Origin: Heterobasidion occidentale | Taxonomy: Eukaryota; Basidiomycota; Agaricomycetes; Russulales; Bondarzewiaceae | DNA length: 50,754 nucleotides | NCBI GenBank assembly: GCA_039111635.1 | Contig: JBCAQO010000050.1 | Span: 1 to 50,754 of the forward strand | Direction of reading: 5' to 3' | In this document: positions 32,615-44,194 of the stretch, one piece after another | Numbering within the stretch: the first letter of the stretch is position 1 | Layout: the number at the start of each line of letters is the position of its first letter | The notes under the pieces: generated by a model | What the model was told of the DNA's origin: nothing | Database searches by the model: none | Seen by the model: the letters and a program-made list of their open reading frames with translations, nothing else | Program-made: the position numbers and the translations under genes

Positions 32615-33053
32615 AAGTGGCCATCCTAGATGGCCTTGTGTGTGGTGAGCCTCAGGAACATACTAGCTATAACCCCGTCACGCATACGGCCACCCAAGAC
32701 GGCCACTGGTGGGTGTGCCTGCACCATGTCATGTGACATCTTCTTCCGTCGCACACACGGCTGTCCAAGATGGCGACAGGATAAGTAATGCCTTGCAGAT
32801 AGTTTGTCAAATATGTCTTGTGCACTGAGATCTAAGTTGGCCGCTGTGGCGTGTGCTCTCAATTCAATCCTTACCAAGGTGATTTGTCATGCACGTGGCC
32901 ATCCTGGATGGCGACATGTTCTAGCATGGCTGTACTTGAATTTTCTAAACAACGTGTGCACGGCGATCAAAGTCATTTGCTGCTGCATGTGATCCTGATT
33001 CGATGCAAGCCAAGGTGATCTGTCGCGCACACAGCCGTCTTCAATGGCAACGT
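32615..33053. repeat. Decayed ~70-bp satellite, right block
   Basis: Cores at 32619 (GGCCATC-CTA-GATGGCC, a perfect palindrome apart from the loop), 32688 (inverted form), 32759 (inverted form), 32897 and 33034. Spacings are 69, 71, 138 and 137, so one unit is missing or unreadable in each of the last two steps. Confidence 0.7.
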
Positions 33054-33189
33054 GTTCTAGCGTGTCTGCATTCAATAAACACAACGCGCACGGCAATCCA
33101 AGACAGCAATCTATTTGTGAGACTGTCCAACAACCTAAATACTGACCGACCCAGCTTCAGAGACCCCATCTTCTTCCCCCCTCTCTACA

Positions 33190-33475
33190 ATGCCTTCAGT
33201 CACTCTCTCTGGCGCTCTTCTCTCTCTCGCCAAACACCACGACCCATGGGACTGGGAGGTCTGGCGCTCCCACACCAACATGGCCGCCTCCCCACTCAAA
33301 GTCGGCGACGTTGAAGATCTGCCTGAAGGTTGGACGGCCTCAACTCAGCAGAACATCCGCGTCTTTGCAGAAGCGTACTGGGCACACGCCGAAGGCCAGT
33401 ACGCTTGGAACTTCTTTGTCCACTATTCTTGGTCACTGAAGTGGGAAATGAATTGGCGGATCGATGAGACGATGG
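33190..33475 (+). pseudogene. gag: Ngaro-like gag, 5' part
   Basis: ATG 33190, 95 codons up to the insertion site. It starts MPSVTLSGALLSLAKHHDPWDWEVW and has WDW and many Trp, as in capsid-like ORF1 proteins of these elements. The last base before the LTR (G33475) plus the two bases after the target duplication (43395-43396) make a Asp codon in frame. The gene is therefore interrupted by the Copia block but otherwise readable. The 3' part is at 43395-43945. Confidence 0.75.
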
Positions 33476-34006
33476 TGTTGTTTGTGGCCGTTGTGGTTGA
33501 TGTGGCATGGGTGCCACATGCGTGCCACCTTTGGGACTCATTGATTACTCGCCTCTGCAGCTGGGAGCGGCCCTACAGCCACTCCCAGAGCGGGTATATT
33601 GCTTTCTTTCTCCTTTTGGACTGTCTCAATTTGTTTCCACCTTGTCTCACTTTGTTTCAGTTGTTTCACCGGGTTAGCCGCCTGAGGCGGTCCTGTGTGA
33701 TGTCATTGACACTCCGGACCGACCTCCAGGTGGAGCTTTTGACCGCTTTGTAAGGTGGACCACCTGTAGTGACCCGTTGATGTCATACCTTCCTTTTCCG
33801 TTTCTTATTGTTCTGTGTAGCTTAAATACCCGTGGTCCGAGGGCGATTCTTTCTTCGGACTCTTACCCTCTGAACCACAGGTGCGCTCCCTTCTGTTCTT
33901 TGTATCTACTTCAGACTCTTACCCTCTGGACCACAGTCCTGTCGTTATAGAGCTTCTTTTTGGCACTCTCTCTGTGCCAGTCGCTTCATTGTCACTGCGC
34001 TCAACA
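33476..34006 (+). repeat. 5' LTR of Copia element B
   Basis: 531 bp, TGTTGTTTGTGG to GCGCTCAACA. It carries the palindromic CCGCCTGAGGCGG variant, unlike the LTRs at 37822 and 42860. The primer-binding site GGTTATGGGCCCTG follows at 34007-34020. Confidence 0.95.
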
Positions 34007-34199
34007 GGTTATGGGCCCTGCGCTCTAGCGACTTTGCTCTACATCGTTTTATCGACACTTTCTGGTCTCCTATCTGCTGTGCCACACCTTTCTGGCCACA
34101 CCCCATTGCTGCCACATCTTCCCCATTGCTTTCCTGCCTTTCCTATCATCCCACATCGCTTCCAACACCTTTCCCTGCTCGTGCCACTCGTGCCACACC

Positions 34200-37100
34200 A
34201 TGTCTGACCCCTCATTTGCTCTCCCTTCTGTCTCCCCTCTCAATAATCGCAACTATCCTTCCTGGTCCAAGGAGATCAAGGCCTGGCTTCGTCTCAAAGG
34301 CCTGTGGCTTCTGGTCTCTGGTGATGAGACAGCCCTGTTGGCTCGAAGGAGAAGCCTGCTGAGGCAAAGGAGGTGGCAGAGTGGAAGAGGAACGCTCAGA
34401 AGGCTGCTGGTGCGCTCTTACTTTCGGTTGAGGAGCAGTTCAGAGGCGTCTTGGATGGCATTGAGGACGACCCTATCGCTATTTGGACCACATTGGAGGA
34501 GCAGTTCAACAAGAAGTCTGCTGGATCGCGTTTCAACGCGATGGAGGACCTCTTTTCGATCAAGAAGCGCAACGATAAGTCCCTCCAGTCCCTCATTCAT
34601 CGTGTGGACGAGTCTATGCGCGTCCTAAGGAACCTCCGCGACTCTGGCTTCGATCTCAAGAAGCAGGACGAGGAGCTGACTTGCATGGCGCTCTTGTGGT
34701 CCCTCCCCTCCGAGTTTGACACCTTCCGCTCCTCCCTCAGTCTCATGGACGTCTTGTCTCGCTCCAAGCTCGAGGACGCGTTCAGGCGCGAGGATTTGAA
34801 CCGTGCGCGTCGTTCTGATGCCACAGACTCTGCACAGGCCCTTGTGGCATCCTTTCCTTCATCCTCCTCCTCTTCCTCCACCTCCTACAGACGTTCCAGG
34901 CCACCTAGGAAGCAGTACAAGTGCGATTTCTGCGGTGCCACTGGCCACACTGATGACAGGTGCTTCAAGAGGATCAATGAGGAGCTGAAGAAGTCCAAGC
35001 CACAGCAGGCCCACTCGGTTCAGGCCCCTGAAGTCTCTGGTCCCATGCAGTTTGCAGGCAATGCAAGTTTTCGTTCTCCTGCTCCATCCCCTTCGTCCAC
35101 AGTGCCCTCACTCGTCACTGACCTCGATTGGAACGCGGACACAGGTGCGACCTCTCATATGACGCCCCATCGCCACTGGCTTCGCAACTATCGTCCCTTC
35201 GTCGTCCCCATTCGTCTTGCAGACTCGTCTGTCATCTACTCTGCTGGTGTTGGGACTGTGGTGTTCAATCCGGTCGTTGGAGGCAAGAGGGCACAGTCTG
35301 TGGAGTTCTCAAACGTCCTACACGTCCCTGATCTTGGTTGTAATCTCCTGTCTGTGCTGTATTTGACTCAGCACAAGCACTTTTCTGTGCTAATAGAAGG
35401 ATCTTCGATGCATTTCTCCCGGGACGGTGCAGTGTGGTTTATGGCGATCGTTCCTGATGGTTCCAACAACACTATCTCCAAGGGACCACCTCCACCGTTG
35501 TTTTGCAGTCTGCTGGTGCCGCTTCTACTCTCCCTCTCGATTGGTCCCTGTGGCATCGTCGTCTCTGCCACCACCACCATGCTGGGGTGCAGAAAATGGT
35601 CAAGGAGCGTCTTGTTACTGGTCTACAGCTCGATTCGGACGTGCAGCCTGACCCTGTGTGCGAGCCCTGTCTCTCTGGCAAGATGCACGCTCACCCCTTC
35701 CCCTCCACTGGCTCTGTCACCTCCAAACCGCTTGAACTCGTCCACTCTGATCTCCATGGTCCTCTCCCTGTTGCCACTCACTCTGGAATGCGCTACTGGA
35801 TCACCTTCATTGATGAGTTCACCAAGCTCAAGGTCGGTCTATGTCCTGCGCTTGAAGAGCGACGCGTTGAGGCTTTCAAGCGCTACAAGGCCTATGTGGA
35901 GAACCTCACTGGACAGCGCATTTTGGCTCTGCAGGATGACAAGGGAGGAGAGTACATGTCTAATGCCTGGGACTCGTTTTGTTTGGAGCATGGGATCACT
36001 AGGAGGCACACGGCGCGCAATCGGCCACAGCAGAACGGCGTGGCAGAGCGTGCCAATCGCACCATCATGGAGGCCCTCACTGCCATGCTCTCTGAATCGC
36101 GTTTGCCGCTTGTTTTCTGGGGCGAGGCTCTTGCCGCTTATGTGCACGTCTGGAATCGACTCTGGACATCTACCCTGAAGGACAAGACGCCATTTGAGAT
36201 CGTCCATGGGAATAAGCCGGATGTTTTGCACTTGCGGGTCTGGGGCTGTTTGGCTTATGTGCATGTGCAGAGGGACAAAAGAGATGGATTTGGATTGCAT
36301 ATGGAGAAGTGCGTGTTTATTGGGTACCCCGACGGCTACAAGGCGTGGAAGTTCTACAACCCTGCGACTCGGAAGGTCATTATTTCGGAAAGGGCAGACT
36401 TTGATGAGCGATTCTTTCCTGGGACTCACCACTTTGACGCTAACACCCAGTCTGCCACCCCTCCTCCTTCGTCTCTGTTCAGTCTTTGGGATGCAGATGA
36501 TCCGGTGCCGATTCTGGGGAGGGAAGTGGATCCTCCTCCTCCTGCTGGTCACTTGGAAAACGCTCCCATCGATCAGGATCATCCTGTGGCAGACCCAGCA
36601 CCTCCTCCACCTCTTGCTCCTGTTCTTGTTCCTCCTGATGCTCCCCCTCCTGTCATTCCAGCACCACCTCCTGCTCTTAGAACACGCTCTAGGAATCGCT
36701 CTCCCACCCCTGAACCAGGTCCATCTGTTACTCGACGCTCTACTCGCACTCGTCGCGCTCCTGGCGAATGGTGGAAGGTTAAGACGCTGCCTGGAGACGA
36801 TGATGCTCATTCTGACGCCGCTCAGGACGCCCCTGATGCTTCTGGAGATGCAGAGATGGAACCCATTGTTGAGGACGCATTTCTGGCTGAAGTCGAGCGT
36901 GCCCTGTTCACCTCTCGTGCTGAAAAGACTGAGCCGTCGACGTATCGTCAGGCAATGAGGCGCCCTGATGCAGATGAGTGGCAGAAGGCGGCAGAGGAAG
37001 AGATGGAGGCGCATGCTCGGAATCGCACGGTTCTCGTTGGGTTTTCAAAGTGAAGCACAACACGGATGGCTCTGTCGAACGCTACAAGGCTCGTCTCGTC

Positions 37101-37820
37101 GCCAAGGGCTTCAGTCAGCGCCCTGGGTTTGATTATTTCGAGACATTTGCCCCCACAGCCAAGTTTGCAGCCATTCGCGCCATCCTTGCTCTCTCTGTCC
37201 TCGAGGACTTTCACCTGCGCTCTGTGGACATCTCCCATGCATTCATCAATGGCGATCTGGACACTGTGGTTTATATGGAGCAGCCTGAAGGATTTGAGCA
37301 GGGAGGTCCTGAGATGGTGTGTCGCTTGATGAAGGGCTTGTATGGGCTGAAGCAGGCGAGTCGGCTGTGGTACAAGAAGCTCAAGGCGGTACTGGAGCGC
37401 ATGGGATTCAAGGCGATCTACTCTGACAACAGCATCTATGTCTATGCCAAGGATCAGGTCAAGGTCATTCTGCCAGTCTTTGTGGATGACTGCACTTTTG
37501 CATCGAATTCCCTGTCCCTGCTCGATGATCTTGTTGTTGAGCTCTCTAGGTCGTTCAAGCTTCGCGATTTGGGACCCACCACCGCTCTTCTTGGGATAGA
37601 AATTGCCAGGGATCGCGCGAATCGTCGCCTGATGCTCTCCCAGCGCCAGTACATCCTAGACATGCTGGAGCGTTACGGACAGGCCGACTCGACCCCTGTG
37701 AAGACTCCCATGGTCCCTGGCACCAATCTCTCTGTCTCCATGGCTCCTGCATCGACTGAGGACAAGGAGTACATGAAGAAGGTTCCCTATATCTCTGCTG
37801 TTGGTTCCCTGTTGTTCCTT
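34200..37820 (+). pseudogene. gag-pol: Copia gag-pol polyprotein, element B (3' truncated)
   Basis: ATG 34200 (MSDPSFALPSVSPLNNRNY). Same domain order as element A: gag, zinc knuckle (CDFCGATGHTDDRC), protease DTGA, integrase with an intact NGVAERANRT, and RT with VFVDDC. It ends in the RT/RNase H connection, where the next LTR begins. Breaks: 1-nt loss near 34333, 1-nt loss near 35472, a +1/-1 pair near 35835-35870, and a 40-nt loss at 37028/37029 just before the RT domain. No nonsense substitution was noticed. Confidence 0.92.
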
Positions 37821-37821
37821 G

Positions 37822-38349
37822 TGTTGTTTGTGGCCGTTCTGGTTGATGTGGCATGGGTGCCACATGGGTGCCACCTTACAGACTCATTGATTACTCGCCT
37901 CTACAGCTGGGAGCGGCACTACAGCCACTCCCAGAGCGGGTATATTGCTTTTTCTCTTTGGGACTGTCTCACTTTGTTTTCACCCTGTCTCACTTGGTTT
38001 CAGTTGTTTCACCGGGTTGGCTGACTCAGGCGGTCCTGTGTGATGTCATTGACACTCCGGACCGACCTCCAGGTGGAGCTTTTGACCGCTTTGTAAGGTG
38101 GACCACCTGTAATGACCCGTTGATGTCATACCTTCCTATTTCGTTTCTTATTGTTCTCTGTAGCTTAAATACCTGTGGTCTGAGGGGGATTCTTTCTTCA
38201 GACTCTTACCCTCTGGACCACAGGTGCGCTCCCTTCTGTTCGTTGTATTTACTTCAGACTCTTACCCTCTGGACCACAGTCCTGTCGTTATAGAGCTTCT
38301 TTTTGGCACTCTCTCTGTGCCAGTCGCTTCATTCTCATTGCGCTCAACA
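37822..38349 (+). repeat. Middle LTR (5' LTR of Copia element C)
   Basis: 528 bp with the same ends and orientation. It begins directly after CCTTG (37817-37821), the probable left target site of element C in B. The right copy of CCTTG is missing. It has the GGCTGACTCAGGCGG variant. The primer-binding site follows at 38350-38363. Confidence 0.93.
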
Positions 38350-38540
38350 GGTTATGGGCCCTGTGCTCTAGCAACTTTGCTCTACATTGTTTTATCGACA
38401 CTTTCTGGTCTCCCATCTGCTGTGCCACACCTTTCTGGCCACACCCTTTGCTGCCACATCTTCCCATTGCTTTCCTGCCTTTCCTATCATCCCACATCGC
38501 TTCCAACACCTTTCCCTGCTCGTGCCACTCGTGCCACACC

Positions 38541-41500
38541 ATGTCTGACCCCTCATTTGCTCTCCCTTCTGTCTCCCCTCTCAATAATCGCAACTATCCT
38601 TCCTGGTCCAAGGAGATCAAGGCCTGGCTTCGTCTCAAAGGCCTGTGGCTTTTGGTCTCTGGTGATGAGACAGCCCCTGTTGGCTCGAAGGAGAAGCCTG
38701 CTGAGGCAAAGGAGGTGGCAGAGTGGAAGAGGAATGCTCAGAAGGCTGCTGGTGCGCTCTTACTTTCGGTTGAGGAGCAGTTCAGAGGGTTTGGATGGCA
38801 TTGAGGACGACCCATCGCTATTTGGACCACATTGGAGGAGCAGTTCAACAAGAAGTCTGCTGGATCGCGTTTCAACGCGATGGAGGACCTCTTTTCGATC
38901 AAGAAGCGCCACGATGAGTCCCTCCAGTCCCTCATTCATCGTGGTGGACGAGTCTATGCGCGTCCTAAGGAACCTCCGCGACTCTGGCTTCGATCTCAAG
39001 AAGCAGGACGAGGAGCTGACTTGCATGGCGCTCTTGTGGTCTCTCCCCTCCGAGTTTGACACCTTCCGCTCCTCCCTCAGTCTCATGGACGTCTTGTCTC
39101 GCTCCAAGCTCGAGGACGCGTTCAGGCGCGAGGATTTGAACCGTGCGCGTCGTTCTGATGCCACAGACTCTGCACAGGCCCTTGTGGCATCCTTTCCTTC
39201 ATCCCCCTCCTCTCCTCCACCTCCTACAGACGTTCTATGCACAATAGGAAGCAGTACAAGTGCGATTTCTGCGGTGCCACTGGCCACACTGATGACAGGT
39301 GCTTCAAGAGGATCAATCAGGAGCTGAAGAAGTCCAAGCCACAGCAGGCCCACTCGGTTCAGGCCCCTGAAGTCTCTGGTCCCATGCAGTTTGCAGGCAA
39401 TGCAAGTTTCGTTCCCCTGCTCCATCCCTTCGTCCACGGCCCTCACTCGTCACTGACCTCGATTGGAACGCGGACACAGGTGCGACCTCTCATATGACAC
39501 CCCATCGCCACTGGCTTCGCCACTATCGTCCCTTCGTCGTCCCCATTCGTCTCGCAGACTCGTCTGTCATCTATTCTGCTGGTGTTGGGACTGTGGTGTT
39601 CAATCCGGTCGTTGGAGGCAAGAGGGCGCAGTCTGTGGAGTTCTCAAACGTCCTGCATTCCTGATCTTGGCTGTAATCCTGTCTGTGCTGTATTTGACTC
39701 AGCACAAGCACTTCTCTGTGCTAATAGAAGGATCTTCCATGCATTTCTCCCGGGACGGTGCAGTGTGGTTTATGGCGATCGTTCCTGATGGTTCCAACAA
39801 CGCTATCTCCAAGGGACCACCTCCACCGTGTTTTGCAGTCTGCTGGTGCCGCTTTTACTCTCCCTCTTGATTTGTCCCTGTGGCATCGTCGTCTCTGCCA
39901 CCACCACCATGCTGGGGTGCAGAAAATGGTGAAGGAACGTCTCGTTACTGGTCTACAGCTCGATTCGGACGTGCAGCCGGACCCTGTGTGCGAGCCCTGT
40001 CTCTCTGGCAAGATGCACGCTCATCCCTTTCCCTCCACTGGCTCTGTCACCTCCAAGCCGCTTGAACTCGTCCATTCTGATCTCCATGGTCCTCTCCCTG
40101 TTGCCACTCACTCTGGAATGCGCTACTGAATCACCTTCATTGATGAGTTTACCAAGCTCAAAGTGGTCTATGTCCTGCGCTTGAAGAGTGACGCGTTTGA
40201 GGCCTTCAAGCGCTACAAGGCCTATGTGGAGAATCTGACTGGACAGCGCATTTTGGCTTTGCAGGATGACAAGGGAGGAGAGTACATGTCCAATGCCTGG
40301 GACTCGTTTTGTTTGGAGCATGGGATCGCTAGGAGGCACACGGCGCGCAATCGGCCACAGCAGAACGGCGTGGCAGAGCGTGCCAATCGCACTATCATGG
40401 AGGCCCTCACCGCTATGCTCTCTGAATCGCGTTTGCCGCTTGTTTTCTGGGGCGAGGCTCTTGCCGCTTATGTGCACGTCTGGAATCGACTCTGGACATC
40501 TACCCTGAAGGGCAAGACGCCATTTGAGATGGTCCATGGAAAGAAAACCAGATGTTTCGCACTTGCGGGTCTGGGGCTGCTTGGCTTATGTGCATGTGCA
40601 GAGGGACAAAAGAGATGGATTTGGATCGCATATGGAGAAGTGCGTGTTTATTGGGTACCCTGAGGGCTACAAGGCGTGGAAGTTCTACAATCCTGCGACT
40701 CGGAAGGTCGTTATTTCGGAAAGGGCAGACTTTGATGAGCGATTCTTTCCTGGGACTCGCCACTTTGATGCTAACACCCAGGCTGCCACCCCTCCTCCTT
40801 TGTCTCTGTTCAGTCTTTGGGATGCAGATGTTGATCCGTGCCGATTCTGGGGGGGAAGCAGATCCTCCTCCTCCTGCTGGTCACCTGGAAGACGCTCCCA
40901 TCGATCAGGATCATCCTGGCAGACCCAGCACCTCCTCCACCTCTTGCTCCTGTTGTTGTCCTCCTGATGCTCCCCCTCCTGTCATTCCAGCACCACCCTG
41001 CTCTCAGAACACGCTCTAGGAATCGCTCTGCCACCCTGAACCAGGTCCATCTTACTCGACGCTCCACTCGCACTCGTCGCGCTCTGGTGAATGGTGGAAG
41101 CTTAGGACGCTGCCTGGAGACGATGATGCTCATTCGGACGCCGCTGAGGACGCCCCTGATGCTTCTGGAGATGCAGAGATGGAACCCATTGTTGAGGACG
41201 CATTTCTGGCTGAAGTCGAGCGTGCCCTGTTCACCTCTGGTGCAGAAAAGGCTGAGCCCTCGACGTATCGTCAGGCAATGAAGCGCCCTGATGCAGATGA
41301 GTGGCAGAAGGCGGCAGAGGAAGAGATGGAGGCACATGCTCGGAATCGCACCTGGGACATTGTTCCACTGCCTGAGGGCTGCAAGGCGATTGGTTCTCGT
41401 TGGGTTTTCAAGGTGAAGCACAACACGGATGGCTCTGTCGAACGCTACAAGGCTCGTCTCGTCGCCAAGGGCTTCAGTCAGCGCCGGGTTTGATTATTTC

Positions 41501-42816
41501 GAGACATTCGCCCCCACAGCCAAGTTTGCAGCCATTCGTGCATCCTTGCTCTCCTCTGCCCTCGAGGACTTTCACCTGCGCTCTGTGGACATCTCCCATG
41601 CGTTATCAATGGCGATCTGGACACTGTGGTGTATATGGAGCAGCCTGAAGGATTTGAGCAGGGAGGTCCTGAGATGGTCTGTCGCTTGATGAAGGGCTTG
41701 TATGGCTGAAGCAGGCGAGTCGGCTGTGGTACAAGGAAGCTCAAGGCGGTACTGGGAGCGAATGGGATTCAAGGCGATCTACTCTGACAACAGCATCTAT
41801 GTCTATGCCAAGGATCAGGTCAAGGTCATTCTGCCAGTCTTTGTGGATGACTGCACTTTTGCATCGAATTCCCTGTCCCTGCTCGATGATCTTGTTGTTG
41901 AGCTCTCTAGGTCGTTCAAGCTTCGCGATTTGGGACCCACCACCGCTCTTCTTGGGATAGAGATTGCCAGGGATCGCGCGAATCGTCGCCTGATGCTCTC
42001 CCAGCGCCAGTACATCCTAGACATGCTGGAGCGTTACGGACAGGCCGACTCGACCCCTGTGAAGACTCCCATGGTCCCTGGCACCAATCTCTCTGTCTCC
42101 ATGGCCCTGTATCGACTGAGGGACAAGGAGTACATGAAGAAGGTTCCCTATATCTCTGCTTGGTTCCTTGCTGTTCCTTGCACTCGCCACTCGTCCTGAC
42201 ATCGCCCACACGGTCTCTGTCCTATGCCGTTTCAACTCGAACCTGGGATTGGCACTGGAAGGCTGTGAAGCATTTGTTTCGCTACCTGAGAGGCACCTGG
42301 ATTATCGACTCGTCTATGGCCCCACTGACTCCAAGGAGCTCTTCACCGTCGTTCTGTGATGATGATCATGCAGGCAACACTGAAACGGACGGTCCACCAG
42401 TGGATATGTGTTGCGGCATTGGCTCTGGAGCGATCAGCTGGAGCTCCAAGCTTCAGGGACTGGTTGCACAGTCGACCACAGAGCAGATTTCATTGCTGCC
42501 GGTGATGCGGGCCGGGAGATCGTCTGGATGCGCAAATTTGCTCACTGAACTTGGCTACTCCCTGTCTGAGCCGTCGATTCTCCGCGTCGATAACCAGTCG
42601 GCTGTTGCAGTTAGCAAGAATCCAGAGCACCATGGGCGGATGAAGCATCTCGATCTTCGTTTCTTTTGGCTCAGGGACCAGGTAGAGGCTGGTGTGATTG
42701 CTCCAGCCTATGTTCCTACTGCAGAGAACGCTGCGGATATCCTGACGAAGGCTGTTCCACCTGAGAAGGTGAAGATTTGCTGCAGCTTGATGGGACTGGA
42801 GGATCTGCTGCATTAG
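38541..42816 (+). pseudogene. gag-pol: Copia gag-pol polyprotein, element C (heavily frameshifted)
   Basis: ATG 38541, stop TAG 42814-42816. All domains are present: zinc knuckle (near 39258), protease region (near 39470), integrase with NGVAERANRT (40370), RT with VFVDDC (near 41840) and RNase H end (ADILTKAVP near 42735). At least a dozen 1-2-nt indels break it, many in short homopolymers. Examples: near 38790, 38945, 39410, 39655, 40548, 40850, 41487, 41605 and 41706. One nonsense change was noted (TGG to TGA at 40127-40129). It is the most broken copy, though the nucleotide sequence remains close to A and B. Confidence 0.92.
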
Positions 42817-42859
42817 GAGGGTGTCATGGACGCTCTAGAGGCGTGCAATCAGGAGGGTG

Positions 42860-43389
42860 TGTTGTTTGTGGCCGTTCTGGTTGATGTGGCATGGGTGCCA
42901 CATGGGTGCCACCTTACAGACTCATTGATTACTCGCCTCTACAGCTGGGAGCGGCACTACAGCCACTCCCAGAGCGGGTATATTGCTTTCTTTCTCTTTT
43001 TGGACTGTCTCACTTTGTTTTCACCCTGTCTCACTTGGTTTCAGTTGTTTCACCGGGTTGGCTGACTCAGGCGGTCCTGTGTGATGTCATTGACACTCCG
43101 GACCGACCTCCAGGTGGAGCTTTTGACCGCTTTGTAAGGTGGACCACCTGTAATGACCCGTTGATGTCATACCTTCCTTTTTCGTTTCTTATTGTTCTCT
43201 GTAGCTTAAATACCCGTGGTCCGAGGGCGATTCTTTCTTCAGACTCTTACCCTCTGGACCACAGGTGCGCTCCCTTCTGTTCTTTGTATCTACTTCAGAC
43301 TCTTACCCTCTGGACCACAGTCCTGTCGTTATAGAGCTTCTTTTGGCACTCTCTTTGTGCCAGTCGTTTCATTATCACTGCGCTTAACA
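42860..43389 (+). repeat. Last LTR of the nested Copia block
   Basis: 530 bp, TGTTGTTTGTGG to GCGCTTAACA. An AGGAGGGTG polypurine tract precedes it (42851-42859). The flanking GTTGG (43390-43394) matches GATGG before the first LTR of the block at 4 of 5 positions. It is probably a recombinant of the 3' LTRs of elements B and C. Confidence 0.93.
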
Positions 43390-43394
43390 GTTGG

Positions 43395-43945
43395 ACCCCC
43401 AGTACCGAGACAAGGCCGACCAATGCATTCTAGCCCTCAACGGTGACATGCTGGAGCTCCAGACGGGCAACTCCTCCGCCAAAGAATACCGGTCCCTCAA
43501 CTCGGTTATTATTCCCCTTTTCACCTACTTCTCCATCCTTGGATCGGCAATCGCCCCCATGACTCCATCTATAGGATCGGTCATCTTGGGCTTCTGGGCT
43601 TATACAGCGTCGCTGATGCAGTTCACCTCAGAATACAACTGGGCCGAGGTGCACGCCTACCACGCCAACTTCTTCACAGCTCGGCATCGAGAGATGCAGA
43701 CGGGCGACTACAGCAAATGGGGCCGCATAGATCTGGACATCCAGACCCGCCGCTTGTTTGGCCACAACAAAGCGGCGCGCCCCAATGCCCCCGTGCCCAG
43801 TGGCACAAAGACGAGAAAGGCAGGCGGTGCAGGCTATTGCATCAAGTACAATGCCGGACACTGCACGACGAGCCCTTGCCCCTGGGGCCGCCCGCACACA
43901 TGCTCCACATGTGGCCAAGGGCACCCAGTAACCGAGCACAAGTAG
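43395..43945 (+). pseudogene. gag: Ngaro-like gag, 3' part
   Basis: Continues the frame broken at 33475 (PQYRDKADQCILALNGDM) to the stop at 43943-43945. Together with the 5' part the gene would have about 278 codons. The end has a Cys/His cluster (CIKYNAGHC, then C, then HTCSTCGQGH), a nucleic-acid-binding motif typical of gag proteins. No other break was seen. Confidence 0.78.
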
Positions 43946-44194
43946 GGACTCGGGCCGGCAGACGCTCATGCGCTCTGCTTATGTCCCGCTCGCTCTCTCG
44001 TTCCCAGGTCCTCCGGCCCCTCGCTCCTCGACTCGTTCCCACCCATCCATGTCCCTCCGCCTTGCCCCAACTCAGCTCTGTGCGCCAATCATCCGCCCCA
44101 AGTCGCAAAGGGCTGCACGCGCGGCCCTTTCGACGCGCCTCCCCTGGCACACTTTCGAAGCTCCCCGCTCGGAGCTGTCACGCGTAAACGGGCT

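Larger units (their letters stand above)
33476..37821 (+). mobile_element. Copia element B, 3' part lost
   Basis: LTR 33476-34006, then internal sequence to 37821, where a further Copia LTR begins. The sequence after GTTGTTCCTTG that element A has (CACTCGCCACTCG and onward) is absent and is not found after the next elements. The left target site is GATGG (33471-33475); the matching right copy is GTTGG at 43390-43394, after the last LTR. Confidence 0.9.
37822..43389 (+). mobile_element. Copia element C, inserted in element B
   Basis: LTR 37822-38349, internal sequence, then LTR 42860-43389. The sequence after the last LTR is the interrupted Ngaro gag, not the rest of element B. The simplest explanation is that the 3' LTRs of B and C recombined and the intervening B sequence was deleted. 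Confidence 0.9.
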
